This document shows, piece after piece, positions 1 to 12,995 of a stretch of DNA of 64,000 nt. Both the position numbers and the translations under genes were made by a program. The stretch is from Opisthorchis felineus. Its lineage: Eukaryota > Platyhelminthes > Trematoda > Opisthorchiida > Opisthorchiidae. The notes under the pieces are model-generated. The model was not told where the DNA came from, did no database searches, and saw only the letters and a program-made list of their open reading frames with translations. The stretch is taken from assembly GCA_004794785.1 (NCBI GenBank), contig SJOL01005577.1:62001-126000 (forward strand), read 5' to 3'. Each line of letters opens with the position of its first letter. Positions within the stretch are counted from its first letter, which is position 1.

Positions 1-443
1 AAAAACGGCAATACGTTTAAACCCAACCCAATAGTCTTAGTGTTTGAAACGAGGGAACATCCTATTCACTGCCACCACTCTACGCATTGTCCAGTCAGTG
101 AACTTGTTGAACAGGTTAGCAATAATATTTTCAATGAAGATTTCAATTGGTAAGCGAAGCTCATCTAGAAGAACTGCACAGTTATTTCATGCTAATTAGG
201 AGTCATCCGCAGTGCGCATTTCACGAATCGCTAGGGCAATTTGAACATTTAACCATATGACCACAGGCGGCTGATCAGCAGTGTGATTAACTGACACTTA
301 GACAGGATATAGTGCTACTCATCCTTAAATCAAATCCCCATCACGTGGTCACGTGTTGACTGGGTCCTCAAGTTATGATTTCTCAGAGGGATAGTTCCCT
401 GATCGTGTGAATTATTCCTACTTCTGAGTTAATTGTAACTTGT

Positions 444-492
<49 letters not shown>

Positions 493-3400
493 CTGGATGT
501 ATATGAAGTTCACTTTGAAATATGTTTGCACAGAGCAGCTGACTTTGCATTCTCGTTCAAAGTCCAAACATCTGCTTCTGATGTTGCTCCTGTATTTATT
601 TTGGTCTATTGTGTTACATCGTATTGTTTATTTTCGTTGCATTATAGTCATAATACTGAACAAAACTTTGTGAGCACAGCCCTCTCAGCACGAACACAAG
701 GCACCATTAATTTCATTGGATTCTTCCCGCTATTTCTCTCTCACTTTCGTGTCATGCATGATAACTGGATACGGAAGGCAACACAACAGCATTTCTTCCA
801 TAAAGACATTCATGTGGTTGTCAAACAAAACACAATACAGTCAGCTTCCGAATGACCCACCAACGAACGGCCGTGCGTGCCAGTCAATAGAGACGGATTT
901 TCATGACTTTTTTCTGTTCTACTAATGATAGCCGTTCGGTTAATATCAGCGCACGCTTTGGAGTTATTTGATCATTTGCTGTAAAAACTTTTATCTGTTT
1001 TGTCAATAAGCGTTACCTCAGCCCTAAGTGAAATGGTAAATCACGCCAACTGTAGCGACAGTGAGCCTGAGTTGGCAGATTTCGGGTGATGTGCGGGTGA
1101 TGCCCCTGAAGTTCTCGAAGTTCTCACTAACTTTGAGCAAACACTAATGTTTAGCCTTTGCTTTTTACGATAGTATTAACTCTAAACTGACTCTCTTGTG
1201 AGGAAGATCCAAACAGTGGTCTAACATTTTTAGCTTTTTCACTAAAAAGAAATCCGGATCGCTTGCTCGGACGAGTAGTGAATCGTAAGGCTATGTGGAG
1301 TGGTAAAACCCTCTATAACAATAGCTTTGTTTTAATTTCCCAAAGGTTTCGTCGGGTCAAAGCCTCGTTTTCAGCTTCAGAACTATCTGCATCAACGACG
1401 GAAGAGAGAATCCTTAATAGAGAACATTCCAAGAAAAAGTGACCTGGTAACCTTCATATGAATCTATCCTTCATATGTGACTGGACGTACGTCAATATAG
1501 GACAGAAGTTGACACAGCCAACACAACAGCTCAAGTGAACTTCACACACCTTTCTAAATGGTCCGCACTACTGGTCAGAAAACCTTGCTATTATTCGGAC
1601 ATCTTCGGAATTGGATCGGCACTTATGCAATAACGTTAATCAGAGGTGAAACACACACGGCCAAAAATTCGTCTTTGTTGACTGATAGGGAAATCCTGGT
1701 GGCAGATAGTTCGGTTTAGCCCAACAATCATTCACAATCATGCTGCACAATCAAAAGCGCCGAATTTTGGCCGATAGATTGAACAGCGAAGGCTCTCATG
1801 TGGTCTACAATTTTTCTTGCGGCAGCGAAGACGCTTACCCCGGTAGGAAACGTGCGGTAGGACAAAGTTTGTAATTAAGGTGTCAAAATAACGGTCGGTT
1901 CAGAGGACAAGTCACAATCCTGCTTCGTCACCATCCAAACATGTTAGATGCTGGCCATCTGATTGGCCCAGTCAGCTCCTTCCGAATCTTGTGATGCGAC
2001 CAAACTCCAGATGTTTTGCGATAAGAGAAGCGCTGCAGATCAAATTAAGTCAGTCCCGATACCATTCACAAAAACAGCCAAAACAAACGATTTGGTTACC
2101 CTGGCATTGATCAGTTGACTTGCAGAAAACAACCAATCAGTGTCTATTCAACACCGTTTTCGTCTCTAATTTTTAAAATTCAAATTTTTTACGTGCACAA
2201 ATGAAAGGAGTGAAAAAAGTGTTAAAATATCGAAACGCGTGTATTTTGTCGGCTCTAGTGAGAGGGATGAAGCGAGAAATATTTTGGCAGTGTGTTGGAA
2301 AATCTGTAGCGCTGATGATGCCTCCCCGATTGGGGCATAAAATTACAAATGACTTAAGGAAATTTACTTTGAACAGCCAGGAACCAACATCCTGGAAAAT
2401 ACTTTCACATTATGTATTGTGTTTACGCTGCAAGCGAGCTTTGACCTGTGAATGTACACTGTACACGCTTTATTTTCAAACATGAAGATGGCGATCCTCA
2501 AAGGAGAAGTCCTATCTCTATTTTTGTAGCTAAGGTCGAAAACACCAATTTATTAGAAGAGACGCGTGTTTATACGTTGGTACAACGGGAGGTTGTGCTA
2601 TATTGTCTTGGTTACCATTGGTCTGCAATTTGGTGAAGGTGATACGATGACGACAAGGTAAGCATTGTCCGTACTGAAGAAAACAGAAATATTTGTTGTG
2701 TTGAAGGACCTTCCGGTGCATTTTCATACAAGACCCGAAAAGGAATCGCAATGAACACGTCACAGTTTTGAAAACAGCGTTTAAGGAATCGTTTTGATGC
2801 ATTTCACAAGGTTGGAAAGCAACCAATTATATGGAAGCAGCCTACAACCTATAATAATCGTTCACTCAATCTATATTAATAATACCTAACAGGTATCTAT
2901 ACAAACACGAGGCCGTTCATCTGAGAGATGCGCTGGCAAACTGCTGTCAGAGACTAACACTGTAGTCCTCTAGATTGAAGTGCGGATAACTATTTTGTAG
3001 TTTCGGGGTATAAACAGCACGGAAAAAATAATTCGCAATGGATTCAGTTTTAACTGTCGTTATTTGTAGTCTCCCAGGTAGTCCGTCTGCAGACCCTAAC
3101 CGTTTTGCTCCCCCGTACAAAGTTAAATATTGATCATTTTCGGCCATCTTTATTCTGATCCACACGAACAAGAAGAATGAGCATAGAACAAAGGAACAAA
3201 CACACGTGCACACAGTGTCCATGTCTGATACTAGTGTACAAATCTGTGCATGTTATGCCTTCATGTTCTACCACTAAGTAATTATTTATTCATCTTAACC
3301 ATGGTCAAAATTCACGATTCAAGTGTAATAACGCAGCCTGAGTTGACTAGACAAATGTAAAAGCTCACCGCCCAAATGTTTTTGGCCTACAATATCAGAA

Positions 3401-3727
3401 TCCAGATACATGGTGAAAAAAGGATATGGTAGTCGGTAGAACAAGTAAGCAAGAAAAGTACTGAAGAAGTGTCTTGAAGGACATCACTGACCAATGGAAG
3501 CTCGCTGTCCAAAGCAGAATCATGAACGGCAAGCTAGGATAACAACCAGTTGCTTTTAGCTTAGCTACCTACTGGAGGAGAAATGGATGTCGAGTCTAGC
3601 AAAACAAACCACTTGTCTCTATCGAAGTTTTACATGGTCCCTGAAACGCACAAAAGGACACATTAATATTCGAAACTAAAAAGCTAGGGTGAACCTAGTT
3701 CTATTGAAATCTCATCAAGTCAAATAA
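1..3727. other. No recognised gene
   Basis: Apart from the (TA)n tract at 447-490 I see nothing assignable. The longest open stretches (for example 2201-2485 on + and 2530-2826 on -) overlap one another on both strands and resemble no family I know. Confidence 0.5.
447..490. repeat. (TA)22 microsatellite
   Basis: Uninterrupted TA dinucleotides, flanked by TTGTTG on the left and GACTGG on the right. Confidence 0.97.
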
Positions 3728-3905
3728 AGAAATCGTGAAATACACACGTTCGTACATCAGTCCGGTTTAAACTGAATCCCAGATGAATCTCTCGTTTATG
3801 ATATTGTCCAACTGAACCAGCTGAACAGAGGCCACTTCACTTTTCCGTTGAAAGAACCTACTCACAAGTTCGAGGATTTTTCAGCAACCTCGTGAGTAGT
3901 TTAAA
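3728..3905. repeat. Dispersed foldback repeat, copy A
   Basis: It contains the family landmarks CTCTCGTTTATGATATT, a CTGAAC..GGCC..CTTC spacer and the inverted pair CCTACTCACAAG / CCTCGTGAGTAG near 3858-3900. It is diverged and partial. The family is described at copies B (7845-8240) and H (57635-58172). Confidence 0.7.
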
Positions 3906-4096
3906 TATAGAATGCTGTATTTAAAGAAGGATTAATCAACACAGTGGCTGCAACTGAACTGATAAACAACAGTTCTTTGCAAGGAAAATTTCATCAGACG
4001 ATTTGGTCGGCAAATGAATTTTGTGTGAGTCATGACACTCCGAAACAGACTAGTCTGATGGCTTGTTTTCGATTTGGAGGAAACTTCCTGTATCAT

Positions 4097-4510
4097 TTAC
4101 GGGTAAATATCTGACACATAAAAGCCACGGCTAAGAATGTTTAGCCAACAGTCGTTCGCAGAAGTTAACTTTTCAGGCCATACATTTCTTAGTTTCAGAA
4201 AATTCTTGAAAAACGTCGTACTCACTTTGATAAAAACTGGTTTGTTATCTACAGACAATGCTTCATTCAAAATTACAGTATTGATGAGAAAAAGAATTTC
4301 AGAATCAAAAGAATCAGTTTGTATGCAGATACTCGAAGAGAAAAACGACATAGTTAGTTTCTGATAGATGACTGAACCATCGACAATTTCGGTTACTTTG
4401 TGGGAAAGCGGATCAAAAATACCGTATACTCGAGTGCAATCTGATGACTTTTTCCGGGCCGTGCTTTCAAGTGCGCGGCATTCCAGAATCCCACTTCTAG
4501 CCTGTTTCAA
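4097..4510 (-). other. Unassigned open frame, 137 codons
   Basis: A 414-bp frame from ATG to stop on the minus strand has no family I recognise. Part of the plus strand is open too (4137-4364), so the signal may only be low stop density. No signal peptide or membrane segment stands out. It could be an exon remnant of an unidentified gene or chance. Confidence 0.15.
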
Positions 4511-5939
4511 GTGTTACTTCGTAGGCCGGTACTTCTTACGGCTATTAGCAAATTAAGTCGCTTTTATACGCTCAGGAGCCATTAGCTGTGACAATCAGCG
4601 CGAGGCTAATGGCGTACAAAAAAGATACACAGTTGGACCAAATAGAGCAATTTTCAGCTCTTGGAGATAATAGCAAAAAAAGGGATTCAAACAGGCAGAC
4701 TTTACTCTAAAAACCATTGGACATTCACACCTACCGCTGCCATCGTTTTGTCGGGACGATGGAAACCATGTGCTATCTGGATCAGACAATGCCTGGAAAA
4801 ATTTAAGGGCTATTCAAAGTGACAGTGTCGTCACTGTCGGTGTCTTTTCGTTGGGGCTACGTGCATGTGTATTTCCAATTTCAGGATAATATTTTGTCAG
4901 TCATGTAGCCAAGCAAAACCTCGTGCGATACTGACGCAGTTATTCTTATACGTTACATTCAAAGAGTTTACTTCCTTCGCAAAAGATTCTCGCGATGCTA
5001 CTAAATTTCGTCTGTACGAATATGTAGAGGACGGGATTTGTGGTTTCTTTCAACAAAATCAAAGTGCCTGTTTCGGTCTAATAGTCAGTGTCATATGTCA
5101 GCAGCTCTTCCCTTGAACGCATCAATTTTTTCAAGCAGAGATAAGATTTCATACGATATGTTAATCAGGCCTAATTAGGTTAGAAATACATACAGATTAA
5201 AGGCCGTAAAGTTTCTTATTATACAGAATGAGAAAATGATGACTGAGTTGTAGAGACACGATCAGTAGATTATTCACGTCCATGAATATAAATTTGCACA
5301 TGTTTTAAGTACCGTGGTTGTCGACGTGATAACCATTAAATTTCCCACAGGGATTGGATGCAAGGAAATAGGTTAATAACACTCTTTATTAGTGAAAAGT
5401 TTTCGGTCCTCTATTTCTCGTCTTCTATGGAAATTAACTTAAGGATCGGCTTTACAGAGCCGAGGTCCCACCTGGCTGCCTTGTCCAATCCCTCCATTAT
5501 AAACACGGTCACAGCGGCATCTGTGCACCTCGGTGACCTTAAAAGCAGAGTTCCCTTACAAGTTCTGATGAGACTGTTCAAGTATACCACTGCAAGCTAA
5601 GATAATTCCGGTACAGAGCACAAAATCGGCACCGGTTCTCTATCTGCAATATGAGTTGATGAGTAACTGATCACAAAATCTAAGCTTCCTTCAATTTTGT
5701 TATTCGGTAGTGATGCAGCAGTACTTTACCGCAGCGTCTTAGGCCATCCTTAGCTTTACACGGTGGGTCGGCACGCGTTTCCCTATTAGCCCGTCATATC
5801 GCAATGCCATGACGAAAACTCGCGCAACGTGAATTTGCGCTGAGCCGCAGAGCATCCGCCTGAACACCTTGTACATGATGTAAGATTGAGGGAATAAGAC
5901 CGGAGGATAAACAGGAGGGGGTGGTCCTAGAGCCATCAA

Positions 5940-6380
5940 AATCTACAACTGGTGACCCATAGTGTCAATTCAAGTGGGTAACTGAACATTTAGCTTTACA
6001 GTGCATGCAACGAGACATCTGGTGGCCAGTATCAATTAGGGACGCATCCTAGGCACATATATGGCTAACCAGTTCAAGCCAGCTAGCTAGTTGGACACAG
6101 AGAGTTACCTCTAACACCTTGTAGGCTTAACATCTCCCAATGTCTGGAGTGTTAGTGAAGATTAATTCAAGAAGTACACATAAACAGAATACAACGAGAT
6201 GTATTAAATCACAAATAGAAACAATAAAGAAAGTATGGTACAACTTATATAAAGCAGATTTGAGGTAACAGCGGAAAAGAGCGTTCAACCTGGCGCTCAA
6301 ACCATAGCCCATCCGTCAGGAAACACCTACGGTTCCCTTGGGTTTGGGCGTTGGATACGACTAAATATCTGATACTCACA
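5940..6380. repeat. Diverged repeat pair, left copy
   Basis: It shares a collinear string of landmarks with 6590-7030: CACATATATGGCTA, CCTAACAC, GGAGTGTTA versus GGGCGTTAA, an A-rich tract with ATACA/ACAGAA, GCGAAAGAGCG-like sequence, and a GGGTTTGGGCGTTGG segment. The copies are separated by about 650 bp and have many indels, so this is an old duplication or two insertions of one repeat. Confidence 0.5.
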
Positions 6381-6589
6381 GCCTATCCAAAGAGATGACT
6401 GGTGATTATATGCATAGTGAGCTGTCATCTGCTTCCGGATTTGTCTGTGAAATCTAACTACGCTCATGGACCCTACGCACGATGGACATTGTCAAATGTG
6501 GTTTTTGCCGATTTGTGTATGTAACCAGCTGAATACCGTTTACGTACACTAAAACCGAAGAGGTAGGTCAACTCTAAGGCTCGAACGTT

Positions 6590-7030
6590 GACCCAGAACT
6601 ATCACCTGATGTAGAGGTACCTAAACATTTTCACCCGCAGCATACGTATGGGTCGACAGGTGGTCTGCACCGCTCACAATACGTACCCTAATCACACATA
6701 TATGGCTAGTTAGTGTTAGCCAAGAATTAGTTTGGTTTGTACAATAGTGGACGGACCATTTCACCCCTAACACTTCGGAATGTCCTGGGCGTTAAAACGG
6801 ATCACCTACAGATCTATACATACAGAAAAAGTGCAATAAAAATATAACAAAGTAAAATAAATAGAACACTATTCAATGTATTACAATAGAACTGTAATGC
6901 AGACGAAATATACGCGAAAGAGCGGACGCAAACTGCAACTAAGACCGGGTTCTTGGAATGTTGAACCACATCAGGTCCCTATAGGTTTGGATGGTGGTAC
7001 TTCCTAGAAGAACAGTAAGGGCCGTCCACC
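6590..7030. repeat. Diverged repeat pair, right copy
   Basis: Counterpart of 5940-6380 in the same orientation. The best preserved parts are CACATATATGGCTAGTTAG, CCCTAACAC.TCGGAATGTC, the A-rich segment around 6815-6900 and the AGGTTTGGATGGTGGTAC end. No open frame is shared between the copies. Confidence 0.5.
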
Positions 7031-7844
7031 GTATACTTGATTTTAACCTCAAAGCCTTTCACTTTCAGTCTAACAATTTATTTGACTTAAACCCCATCAT
7101 TCATGTCGATGTTTTGAAATATATTTTTAATCTGCTTGGTTCAGAACTAATCAACCCAGTATGAACTGGTGTTAGTTCACTTTGGGGTTTACGTTTTCCA
7201 AAGCAACCCAATCTAGTTAAATGAAGTGCTCGGAAGTGTGCAACACCAACAATTAAGATGCTATCAGGCATCATATTTTTTGTCCTAAAAAGTCCAATAT
7301 CAGAGAATAGCTGTTGCAAACATATTGGGAATAGGAAGTTTCGTGTATCTTATCAATCCTAACAAGATGCTCAAACTTTGGCACAGGTTGTCCGAATGAA
7401 AACTCAGGAAGCTACTAGACATTGTTTTCACTGCCATATTTTTAAACCACTAATTTTTAGGCATATATGTGGTCTGAGACAAACTTAACTCTACCCTGAT
7501 AACGAATGCCCCTGACAACGGTCATGTAAACTGATCAACATAGGGTGCCGTGTTATCAGCTGCAGGTCAGCAATATCCGAACATTTCAAGCAACATTACT
7601 ACGAGTTTCGGGCCAAACTCGGCTCCAATATTGTTAAAAAGATTGGGCACCACATTGTGTATAATCTAAAAACTTTTAAAGTCAAGACAGCGGATTGGAA
7701 TGAGATATCATAATCCGGCGTTTTGGTTGCCGTGGGCAAACTTTTTCAAGGATTTCTACAACCGAGTGTGGAAGCGGCAACAGAAACGTTGGGTTATAGC
7801 CTCTTATTCAACCACGATGTGTTCTGATTTTATTAGTTTCCATA

Positions 7845-8240
7845 ACGTATTCACAAAAGAAACTACTCACAAGGTTGCTGAAAACACTTTAACAGCCCAC
7901 GACCGGTTTCGCTCTTCTCGGGGTTCATCAGGTAGGCTCAGTTCCTTAGTTTCCGTCAATCTTATGTTCTACGTGAACCCATATTGGACAAATTTCGACA
8001 GATACTCTCATTTGGTTTCCACGGGTTACTCAACTGAATCTCTCGTTTATGATATTCTTCATCAACCTTGTGAGTAGTTTCCTTTATGAAAATATACTGC
8101 GATATGTCGAATAGCGTACCAACTGAAACATTAGGCGGTAGCACATACAGCTGAAGATAAACAGCATAAACGGGAGATTTAGTTGAGTCTCCAGTGAAAA
8201 CCAAACTGATGTGCAAATGAGTGTATTTTTCGATCTCCAT
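7845..8240. repeat. Dispersed foldback repeat, copy B
   Basis: Three blocks recur in the family: a (CTGAATCTCTCGTTTATGA through to AAACTACTCACAAGG), b (TTGCTGAAAAC, ACGACCGGTTTCGCTCTTC, TTCCGTCAATCTTATGTTC) and c (GACAAATT..CTCATTTG..TTTCCACGGG). In this copy b-c-a runs rightward to about 8066. It is then followed by an inverted a-c copy beginning CAACCTTGTGAGTAGTTTC and ending GTGCAAATGAGTGTATTTTT. The result is an imperfect hairpin-forming unit of about 400 bp. It has no coding capacity. Confidence 0.85.
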
Positions 8241-10144
8241 ATCATAGTTACGTGCTCCACACGGTGGTTCTATTCAACCTTTACCTAGCTTCAGCTAGAT
8301 AACTGACAGCATTTTACCCATCCACATGCACATGGCTCTATCATGCAGTTAGTCATTTTCCAAATATAGATATTGTAGAAGGTTACTTTCCACTACAGGA
8401 CCAAATTATCGCAGTCAGCTATGGAGTACTGTACACAACAGGTTAAATCACAAGCGGTGTCCCTAAAACCGCCTTTGGGACCGTCCGCACACCCTGTGAT
8501 CTGGTCTAAACCAGGAGGAAAAACCACCAACATGCCCATCCTCAGGGAGACCCTGCGCCAATAACACCCATTTATGCCTGAATCAGTCTCACCACCATTT
8601 TTTATTGTCGTTAGTTTAGCTGAGTATGTATTTGAAAATTTCTCAATATGATTTTATTGCAGGTGACACATCCTCAGAGATATTTTTAAAAAGTCCTTTT
8701 CGGCTAGAAAGCAGAACAAAATTCTAAAAGCTTCCTTGTCACTGTGGGATGATGAGTCTAAAGCTGATTAATAACGAGGGAATTCCCATGAATTTACCAG
8801 TTCAAAGGGAACTCTCCACGGCAGATCCGAAAGCATTCCTTCAAGACGATGAGTCCTTCTATTCACGACTGTTGCATTGCCAAGCGACATGTGCTGTCTG
8901 AGTACGTGTACAACCGGCAAAATGTGGAATAACGGTTTATATTTTCAGTACCAACCGAAAAGCTATGTTGAGGGGACTTACTCTGATTTCAAGTCGACCA
9001 CGCGGTACACTCTGGCAGCACTGTTCAGTGTCTAGACATTTGCTGTTGAAATTTTCCAAATGTGAAATTGCTTCGAAAACAGCAAAAAATGCTACAAAAA
9101 CCCGTCTATATTTCAACGAAAGGTGTTTTTGTTGCTGTGGTCATTTGTGCACATCCCCTCTTCCATTTACGACCTGTTCTCATATAGGCACTAGACGGCG
9201 TCATCACGACCGTTAAATGACGAATCAGAACTGCGGACGCGCAAAGATCAATCTTATTCGGGGACGATGATGCTATCGACCCGCAATATCTGCAGTCGGC
9301 CGACTGATTGGAAAGGGCGGATAGACATTTTGCTCTTCAATGATTGGTTAGTTTTTGGCAAACCTGAATGCATCGGAGCTGTTATGGTCATGTCAGGGAA
9401 ACAACCGACAGAACAACTGCTCACGGGATAAATGTTTTGTTTTTCTTTGTTGCATAATTTGCGTTAAAGGTTTAGGAACCGCAGATGCTCACTGTGAACT
9501 CCCACCAGAATTGAGTCTGTAAAACCGAAATTCATTTGAGGCTAATAGGGGACTCACCACCACCTCAATGAACACAGTGATAAAAAGTTGGCCGATATAT
9601 ATGGGCTTCCTTTCGGACAAAAATTGTAGTCAAAAGGAGCGAACCGGTCTGTCAAGTCAAGTAAGAAAGCTTTATGCATCCCGAGATTTCGGCATACAAC
9701 ATTATAACGGGCTCTCTGTACGTCACACTGAGAAAATATGCTAAAATAAGCACCCATGAACGCAATAGACGAGTTATCGAATCTCGAAGTTGTTAGTTGA
9801 GTTAGTGAGGTTCGCTGCAGAATGAGCCCAGCAAGAACATCAAGAGTTAGGGTAAGCAGAATTTATAAAGGGCCATGACTTGGAACCAGAGTGATTTAGA
9901 CGTGGATTTGCTGAGTGACTGGTGAAGAGGCTGATAAATTTCCAAGATAATTCGTTGGGTGAAATTGGAACAGGCTTAAAGTGCTTGCCGACCGGGAAGT
10001 CAACTAAAAAGGTTCTCAAGGTTTCATTGCACGTGGAGATGTTTTAGCGCCTAACGTTAAGCTCAAAATCCTTCCCAAGCCACCCCAGGAATGGTACGGG
10101 GAAACAATAAATCCAATATAGAAGGATACCAACAATTACAAACC
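8241..10144. other. No recognised gene
   Basis: I see nothing assignable between foldback copies B and C. The open stretches are short and resemble no known family. Confidence 0.5.
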
Positions 10145-10383
10145 TGTGAACAAGTTCGAGGGGCTCGACAAATACACTCGTTTGCATATCACCTGGGTTT
10201 TCACAGGAGACTCAACTGAATCTCTCTTTTATGATATTCTTCAACTGAATGTGCTGCACAAAAGCCGGCTCATGTTTCAGTTAGTACGATATTCGAGATA
10301 TCGCAGTATATTTTCACGAGGGAAACTACTCACAAGGTGCAAACGTTTTCAGCAACCTCGTGAGTAGCTTCCCTTATGAAACG
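10145..10383. repeat. Dispersed foldback repeat, copy C
   Basis: It carries blocks c and a in nearly consensus form (GGTTTTCACAGGAGACTCAA, TATGATATTCTTCAACTGAA, GATATCGCAGTATATTTTCA). It ends in a terminal inverted repeat: the 18-nt arm at 10320-10337 pairs with 10356-10373 around an 18-nt loop containing CGTTTTCAGC. Confidence 0.85.
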
Positions 10384-12563
10384 TTTGAGGGGCGTTCTTA
10401 ATCTCATGCCTAACAGGCTAGACATTGCACTTCATTAAAGACACCTGAAACGTGGGATTGCCAACTAGAGTTCACCTATAACGTCATACCAAGATATTCC
10501 ATAACCCAAGTTCCAGAGAGCGAGACAATGAGGACAGTGAAGGGGTGACAGTTACTGTATAGATCATTGTGAGCTGAGGTCAGAGGTGACGACGAAGAGA
10601 CCGTCCCTGCAATAATGGCACCTGGAATGCTCACTCACCTAAGCATTAAGCGATTTCATTTATTGCAGTTTTCAAGTTCAGAAACGCAACAGTTATAGCC
10701 ATTCATCATGCCACCAGTGTATTTCAAGTAATCAAAAAAATGGTGAAGGAAACTAAAAAGAGGGAAAACTGCACTCTGATGGCACGACTGCCAGTCGGTA
10801 GTAGGGACGACAACCGGCTACCACTCCTGTAAATTTTGCGTGGTCTCTGAAACAGCCATCCATCAGCTTGACTAATTCTTGTATCGGTAAAATGCTGCAC
10901 CAGTCACCCTTTGTCGATGCTTCTAAAGATATGATTACAGTTAAAGAACAGTAAGTATACAGCGTAATTTTCTATTCACTGCTGAAGTAACAGAGTGAAC
11001 CAAACGAGTGCGACTAATTGTATGCCAGCCAATGAGAGTTTTGGCCCAACAGGGTAAATTTCACTCAATTCCAAACAGCTCCAGAAGAACGGATGTACAG
11101 ACGACTAGTCTAAATTTTGTCACTTTTTTTCTCCGGTCATAGTTATTATCTCAGCTGCCCCAAAAGCCAGCAGTATTTCCCAGTGAACACACCAGAGGAG
11201 ATAATTGATCGATGAGACAGCACACTTTCCAAGTAACGGAAGGGATGGAGGATCAAGACCATACGATTTATCTGACTTGGTCTGCTGACCTTCCCCATAA
11301 ACTCCTTCGGATGCCGTACTTTCTGTTACGTCACAGTCCTTCCTGGTAGTCAACGCAGATAGTAGGTTTGACCGGCCTAAAGATCACAAGCTTGCCCCTT
11401 TCAAGGCCAAAAGGATACAGCCTTATGTCCACGCCGCATAGCCGCCTCAAGGCCTGTCACGATGGCTTTTGTGACCGAGATGTGCATTGAAATGGATATT
11501 TTGAGACGACTAACTTCTAGTTTGCTCATTAACGCAAGGGTTTTGACTGTTGCATGCCTTCCCGTTCTGTCAACGTTTCTTCCGCAGCTGACTAAAGTGT
11601 GGCGAAGAGAACCCGCCAGCATTAATTGGTATAGGGCAACATAAATAGAAGCAAACTTCCGATGGGCACTGCAGTACTGGTAAGTTGCTGAAGGATCAGG
11701 GTCAGAGGAACTTGAAATTCGGTGTTGGTAAGCGTGCCCCGTAGTAATATGGTGCAACCTACTGAACAGCTTAACCGCACTGCACACTAAACCTACGGAT
11801 GTCTATGGAGTTCAATTTTGGGGACGATCTCAAAATACAGTAATCGGAGGAGGAAAGTTTCAGCGTGCATGTGACCAGCGAAGATTTTGATGTTGTTTAT
11901 TAACACTGATTCCATCTCATATTTTACAAGACCGTTAACAATACTGATTGGGCCAGCAACAATTCAGGTTGGCGATGGGAAAATAATAAGCAAATTCAAA
12001 CAGTTCAGAAGGGAGTACCAGGTCTACTATGGTTGGCTAACATGAGATAAGGATTTGGCTGTCGACAGCCAGCTCCCGCACACAGCTACAACAACAGAGA
12101 AGTTTGTGTGCAGTGGAATTTGTTACTACGTACGAGTTTGCGCATCGGAAGTGAACTCAAAATAGACTGTTGACAGCCACCAACCAACCTAAGAATAATG
12201 CCATTGCAGTGAACACCAATGAAGATGTTAGCACTGGGATTCGGGTGTCATCCGCCAATTCCCTTGGGTTTCAGCAGAGGCGGCACTCTCTCTGTGCAAA
12301 AGCTCCCACTCAAATTCCTCGGGAAGTTGTCTGAGACAAAATAGTCATAACTGAAAACAGGTGGCACTGTTTCATTAATGGCAAGCCTGTGAAATGGGTA
12401 AAACCATTCGCTGAGAATTCACCTATCAACAAACACGAACTAAGGAGTTACAAGTCATTAGACTGGAAAATAAACCTCTCACATGCACATAGTCTTACAA
12501 AACTGAATATCCTGTGTACCCTCGAACTTTTTTGGATATTCATTGATTGTTACCCAATAGTAA

Positions 12564-12588
12564 ACGAATACTGCTCTGCAGTATTCGT
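12564..12588. repeat. Perfect short hairpin
   Basis: The 11-nt arm ACGAATACTGC and its exact reverse complement are separated by the three bases TCT. Confidence 0.8.
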
Positions 12589-12900
12589 AATAAATTTACC
12601 TCCCATCAGATGCGGGGGCGGAGCTTGGACACCAGACCACAGACTACTCGCATGCTTCATCAGTAGTATACACCGTCACACCTGTTTTGAATGGAATTAG
12701 AGCGAACTTCCCACATTCTACTCGTCATCACTTCGCGACTGATACACCGTTAGGGCGCTGGTGTCCTGCAAGTTCGCTTCTGATTACTTAGTTACGTCCA
12801 CAGGCTGAATATTTTTATAAGCTTATTGATGTGAGGAGGTCATTTGCGAATCAATTAGGAGTGGATCGTTTATAATCGAGTGTCCAGTTATTTCTGTATC

Positions 12901-12995
12901 ATATGCATGCATGGGCTCTTGACAGGCACCTCCGTTTATGATCCCAAATCGAGGTCACTTTCCATCTCACCTTAAGCTATGCCATGCATGCATAT
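12901..12995. repeat. 14-bp inverted pair
   Basis: ATATGCATGCATGG at 12901-12914 is the exact reverse complement of 12982-12995, with a 67-nt spacer. The arms are themselves nearly palindromic, which lowers the significance. Confidence 0.5.

Noticed and set aside
11120..11353. Minus-strand frame with a hydrophobic stretch resembling the first membrane segment of a tetraspanin
   Set aside because: The likeness rests on one hydrophobic segment with no further conserved cysteine motif or splice support.
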